Shown here: positions 60,585 through 64,000 of the stretch, piece by piece
How positions within the stretch are numbered: position 1 is the first letter of the stretch
Layout: each line of letters starts with the position of its first letter
Source of the DNA: Legionella quinlivanii
GTDB taxonomy: Bacteria > Pseudomonadota > Gammaproteobacteria > Legionellales > Legionellaceae
DNA: 64,000 nucleotides
Assembly: GCF_003265995.1 (NCBI RefSeq)
Contig: NZ_MVJN01000003.1
Location: 1-64,000, forward strand
Reading direction: 5' to 3'
Notes under the pieces: generated by a model
Seen by the model: the letters and a program-made list of their open reading frames with translations, nothing else
Databases searched by the model: none
Told to the model about the DNA's origin: nothing
Made by a program: the position numbers and the translations under genes

Positions 60585-62209
60585 TCGCCAAACCTGAGTT
60601 GAATATTCCATTCCGTTAATGTCGTGCCCAATAAACGCTGCAAAGTAGACAATTGATTCAAGTAAGCGATTTTAGCACTAATTAAACCGGATTGAGCCAG
60701 AATAAGTTGATTTTGAGTGTTGCTGACGTCCAGAGCACTGGCAATGCCCGCCTGCAATTTCTTTTTTTCCAAAGCATAGGATTGCGCAGCCAGTTTCACT
60801 TGCTTTTCAGCCAGTTTATAGCGTTTTGCCAGACTTTGGATGGTGGTTATTGTATTGGTGATAGTGGTAATCAAAGCCCTTCTGCTCGCTACCAGATTCA
60901 AACGATCTTTCTCCAGCTTCACTTTGGCATTAACCAGCTGGCTGCGGCGACTGATGTCATTTAGGGGAACCGTTAAACTCACCCGCGCTGATTGATTAAT
61001 GTTGCGTCCGTTATAAATGCCGCGAAAACCATTATTGCCATCCACATCGGTCACCATGCCCGACTGAACATTAGCGCCCACATCCAGCTGCCATAACTGC
61101 TGATTTTGCGCCACCTTGTAAGCCCGCTCATCCGCCCTGACCTGCATTTGCTGGGCAATATAATTGCTGTTATTTTCCAAAGCCAGACGAATGGATTCCT
61201 GTAAGTCAGGAACTATAATTTTATCCACTTTAATATCATTGGGAACCGCTAAACGCATGGCCGGATCCAGACCGATCGCCTGTAGCAAATCCTGGCTGGC
61301 ATTTTCAAACTCATTAATAGCCTGCTCAACCATTAAATTCAAAGACTCTATTTGATAAGACTGCTGAATATTGGCAGTCGGTTCCAATTGCCCGGCTTTG
61401 ATTTTCTTTTCATTCATTTCAAAGGTTTTTCGCGCTTCCTCCAATTGATAGCGCTGATTTTCAAGATTATTCCCGCTGACAATCAGACTGCGGTACGCGG
61501 TAATCACCTGAGTAATTTGCTCAATAACGGATTGTCGAAGGTTTATTTTATTGAGCTGCTCGGCATCAACAGCGTCCAGCAGGCCCGCTTCATTCACAGC
61601 CTTGCCAAAACCCTGCAATAAGGGTTGAGTGACTGAGAAATTCAGAACCGGGCTATAGCTATTGTAATTGGAAACATTATTGTCAATGCCCAGAGACAAT
61701 TGCGTGCCCAGTTTAGTTTTTAAATCGAGTTCCGGCGATGCCATGAGATTTTTATTTACCGCAGAACCCACGCTTTCATAGCGGCTTTTTTCAATCGATG
61801 CGGTACCGGCAAGGGCGTATTGTAATTCAAACTCATTATGGGCCAGACGTAATTGATAGCGCTGAATGATGCGATCCAGCTCCGCACTCTGGATATTGGG
61901 ATTGTAGCGAAGAGCCAGCAAAATAGCCTCTCGTAAACTGAGATGCTGTACTTTTTTGTTTTTGGCATCGGGAGAGAGCGGCAACTCAATCCAGTGATCG
62001 AGCATGTATTCGGGATTATTAATGGCCTGCTCGAGCCTTGCTTTCGCCTCATTCACCTGTAAGGCTTCCTGATTGGGATTGGCTGTCCAGCGATATAAAG
62101 AAACGTCATCAATCGGGCTTTGAGGCGGGGTAGCTTCTGCGTGGCAAGAACTCCAGAGCAAAAGGGCCAGTAATAACCTGACAGACAATACTTGCCAAAC
62201 CTTCAACAT
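60581..62209 (-). CDS. TolC-family outer-membrane efflux protein
   Basis: A 542-aa protein with a signal peptide (VRLLLALLLWSSCHAEA). The mature part has the two OEP repeats of TolC, with long helices such as KINLRQSVIEQITQVITAYR and LRESIRLALENNSNYIAQQM, and beta segments for the outer-membrane barrel (LSLGIDNNVSNYNSYSPVLN). First gene of the exporter operon, followed with ATGA coupling by the adaptor, so it probably serves that pump first, and perhaps the operon at 42.3-45.2 kb that lacks its own channel. Confidence 0.9.
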   Translation of the reverse strand: MLKVWQVLSVRLLLALLLWSSCHAEATPPQSPIDDVSLYRWTANPNQEALQVNEAKARLEQAINNPEYMLDHWIELPLSPDAKNKKVQHLSLREAILLALRYNPNIQSAELDRIIQRYQLRLAHNEFELQYALAGTASIEKSRYESVGSAVNKNLMASPELDLKTKLGTQLSLGIDNNVSNYNSYSPVLNFSVTQPLLQGFGKAVNEAGLLDAVDAEQLNKINLRQSVIEQITQVITAYRSLIVSGNNLENQRYQLEEARKTFEMNEKKIKAGQLEPTANIQQSYQIESLNLMVEQAINEFENASQDLLQAIGLDPAMRLAVPNDIKVDKIIVPDLQESIRLALENNSNYIAQQMQVRADERAYKVAQNQQLWQLDVGANVQSGMVTDVDGNNGFRGIYNGRNINQSARVSLTVPLNDISRRSQLVNAKVKLEKDRLNLVASRRALITTITNTITTIQSLAKRYKLAEKQVKLAAQSYALEKKKLQAGIASALDVSNTQNQLILAQSGLISAKIAYLNQLSTLQRLLGTTLTEWNIQLRFGE

Positions 62210-62323
62210 TGATCCTCTTAGCCTGATTCATGTTTAAAATTAAACCATATTCCCGAATGATTTACTAGCAATACAGAAAAAAGAGCTGAATCACCCCTCA
62301 TTGGCTATTCGCCTTGCATGCCT

Positions 62324-62469
62324 CACTGCCATTAAGTTAAGCTCAAATGTATATTAAGCTGTCTTCCCCGCGAAGGCGGGGATCCATCTCTGAGCGAGCC
62401 ATAATGCCAATTGAGGAATGGATTCCCGCCTTCGCGGGAATGACCAAATTCCTTAACTTAATGGCAGTG
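62324..62469. repeat. MITE-like element, CACTGCCATTAAG type, copy 2
   Basis: 146 bases with perfect 18-base inverted ends (CACTGCCATTAAGTTAAG and CTTAACTTAATGGCAGTG). An inner inverted pair flanks the core (TTCCCCGCGAAGGCGGGGAT and the GATTCCCGCCTTCGCGGGAA side). Same layout as 36073-36221. No target-site duplication is evident and there is no coding capacity. Confidence 0.85.
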
Positions 62470-62493
62470 ATCCAAGGTCAAAGCATGAAGGCT

Positions 62494-63651
62494 TCACTTG
62501 CCGTTGGCATGTTCTATGAACAAACGTTTTAAAGGGGTAACCTGATTGCAAAACTTCAGGCCAAATTCCCGTAATAAACGAAATGGCGGCAAAGGATTGG
62601 CAAAACCACTTTTTAGCGCCTGCATCAGCAAAATAGTCTGCCAGACGCTGGCTTTGCGCGCCCGCTGATATTCGGCAAGCATTGTCTTACTGAATTCCTT
62701 TTTCCCGCTTCGGTCAACAATAGCTATCCATTCAGCGATATCCTGTAATCCCACATTCAAGCCAAGTCCTGCTAATGGATGAATCGTGTGAGCAGCATCA
62801 CCAGTCAGCATCCAATGCGCGCCTGCGTATTGTTTGACGTGGCGCATATGCAAGGGAAATTGAAATCGCTGGCTAATAACTTCCACTTTTCCTAGCTTGT
62901 TCTGAAAGGCAGCCGTTAACTGCTGATTAAATTCAGCTTCTGGCAATTCTTTCAGTTGCCGGGCTCTTGCAGGAGTCGTTGACCAGACAATAGAACACTG
63001 CTGAGACGTATTGAGCGGCAAAAACGCCAGAGGACCGTCGCTATTAAAAATCTGATAGGCTGTTTTCTGATGCGACAGCTCGGTTTGTACACTGGCAACC
63101 AATGCATGCTGATGATAGGACCAATTGTGAATGTCTACGTTTAAGAGTTTGCGGCAGGGTGATTCAGCGCCATCGGCAACGATTAACAATTGGCTTTCCC
63201 AGCTTTTCGCTTTACTGTGAATTAAAATCTTTTCTGGTGAAGGTTCAAAGGCGATGATTTCAGTGACTGGGTTGCATTGCACATTGGGTAATTGTTGCAA
63301 TGCCTTAAGCAGCGCATTTTTGATTACCGCCTCTTCGATAATAGTTCCTAACTTATCGGCACCCACCAGTCGAGAGTTAAAGTCAATGGCCGCCCCTTTG
63401 GCCTCCCAGACATGCATGGCTTCATAAGGAGAGTGCCGGGATTGCTGAATGTCGCTCCAGACACCGAGTACCCTGAATAACTGCTCAGATGCCTGATTAA
63501 CCGCGTAGACCCTCAGATCAGGCGCCTCAGAGGCCTTTAATTCTCTGGCATCAAGCAAAGCCACCCGATATTGGCGCCTGGCCATTGCCAAAGCGGCGGT
63601 CAATCCGACAACGCCGCCTCCGGCAACCAATACATCAACCGATTCTGTCAT
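62494..63651 (-). CDS. FAD-dependent 2-polyprenylphenol hydroxylase (UbiI/VisC-like)
   Basis: A 385-aa flavoprotein monooxygenase. The N-terminal FAD motif is VLVAGGGVVGLTAALAMARR, the middle motif is IVADGAESPCRK (DG motif), and the second FAD motif is LTGDAAHTIHPLAGLGLNVG. These are the UbiH/UbiI/UbiF marks. Directly following ubiH on the same strand is the arrangement of visC/ubiI, so it most likely does C5 hydroxylation in ubiquinone synthesis. The start overlaps the end of ubiH by 17 bases. Confidence 0.9.
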   Translation of the reverse strand: MTESVDVLVAGGGVVGLTAALAMARRQYRVALLDARELKASEAPDLRVYAVNQASEQLFRVLGVWSDIQQSRHSPYEAMHVWEAKGAAIDFNSRLVGADKLGTIIEEAVIKNALLKALQQLPNVQCNPVTEIIAFEPSPEKILIHSKAKSWESQLLIVADGAESPCRKLLNVDIHNWSYHQHALVASVQTELSHQKTAYQIFNSDGPLAFLPLNTSQQCSIVWSTTPARARQLKELPEAEFNQQLTAAFQNKLGKVEVISQRFQFPLHMRHVKQYAGAHWMLTGDAAHTIHPLAGLGLNVGLQDIAEWIAIVDRSGKKEFSKTMLAEYQRARKASVWQTILLMQALKSGFANPLPPFRLLREFGLKFCNQVTPLKRLFIEHANGK

Positions 63652-64000
63652 TATTTTTCTCGTGATTTAAAGCAATCCCACAGGCCAAATCAGGAACCTG
63701 ACCTGAAAAGCCTCGCGCATGATAAGTGAGTAATTTTTGCAGGATAGGGGAGTTATCCATTGCCAGTAACCCTATGCGTCGGGCCAGACCAACTCCTGGC
63801 AACCCACTGGTGAACAACTCAACCAGGCCATCAGTGAACCAGCTTATCGCATTCTGATCATAGCGGCGCATCGATTGATAAGCTGCAAGCATGGGGGGAT
63901 TAAGGCCCTTTTCGATAATTAACTGTGCTAAAGTCGCTACATCCCGCAATCCCAGATTAAAGCCTTGGCCTGCCACAGGATGCAAGGTATGCGCAGCATT
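63635..64000 (-). CDS. ubiH: 2-polyprenyl-6-methoxyphenol hydroxylase UbiH, C-terminal part (runs off the window)
   Basis: Only the last 121 codons are inside the window and the frame is open at 64000. It begins in the middle of the second FAD motif (AAHTLHPVAGQGFNLGLRDV) and continues through the C-terminal helices (YDQNAISWFTDGLVELFTSG) to the stop. The motif and the adjacent UbiI-like gene identify UbiH. The missing N-terminal two thirds lie beyond the window. Confidence 0.85.
   Translation of the reverse strand, partial: NAAHTLHPVAGQGFNLGLRDVATLAQLIIEKGLNPPMLAAYQSMRRYDQNAISWFTDGLVELFTSGLPGVGLARRIGLLAMDNSPILQKLLTYHARGFSGQVPDLACGIALNHEKNNDRIG

Noticed and set aside
1-64000. CRISPR arrays, tRNA, rRNA, insertion sequences with transposase, prophage genes
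   Set aside because: None could be recognised on either strand by reading; no transposase or integrase motifs among the ORFs.

Overview
The window reads as chromosome of a Legionella-like gammaproteobacterium. Two kinds of evidence point there. Housekeeping genes are of gammaproteobacterial type (priA, a ubiD-fre pair, ubiH followed by a ubiI-like gene, cbpA-cbpM, a MoxR/Bat operon). Among them sit ankyrin proteins, large proteins with no recognised family, a YopT-like cysteine protease candidate, PHA synthase and a DAK2-DegV fusion, a mix typical of Legionellaceae with Dot/Icm effectors. The genus is inferred; the window has no rRNA, no tRNA that I can see and no secretion-system genes.

Layout. 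0.2-7.2 kb: one minus-strand MoxR-DUF58-DUF4381-VWA-VWA-TPR-BatD operon, mostly translationally coupled, with a repeat inserted after moxR. 7.3-12.1 kb: a DJ-1/PfpI protein and DNA ligase D, then an ankyrin protein. 12.4-22.1 kb: core genes (Dus, pteridine-reductase-like SDR, MidA-like methyltransferase, a PTPS-III-type enzyme, PriA, thioesterase, MFS exporter, CbpA/CbpM). 22.2-32.2 kb: an accessory island with a helical unknown protein and two tandem paralogues of a very large protein. That protein runs RelE-like domain, SF1 helicase, disordered linker, then a repeated C-terminal module with ankyrins. One copy is split by a nonsense codon, and a higBA toxin-antitoxin operon lies between the copies. 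32.3-42.3 kb: PHA synthase with a 50-residue ORF upstream, an APC permease, the YopT-like protein, a queuosine-precursor transporter, the DAK2-DegV fusion and ubiD-fre.

42.3-51.3 kb: an ABC export operon (adaptor, permease, ATPase), then a signalling cluster on the same strand (CheB, CheB-CheR-PAS, PAS histidine kinase, single-domain response regulator). 51.4-57.6 kb: a secreted beta-helix-type protein, a large unknown with a macrodomain-like motif, a HAD phosphatase, a small HTH-like regulator with a structured leader, and a thiolase. 57.6-62.2 kb: a complete tripartite TolC-MacA-MacB-type operon. 62.5-64 kb: ubiI-like gene and the 3' part of ubiH, which runs off the end.

Inverted-repeat elements (MITE-like, with CACTGCCATTAAGTTAAG ends, or GTAGGTTGGGCC hairpins) sit in many gaps. 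The most unusual material is the duplicated toxin-like/helicase/ankyrin gene pair around higBA, followed by the YopT-like protease candidate and the PTPS-III enzyme beside a pteridine reductase.
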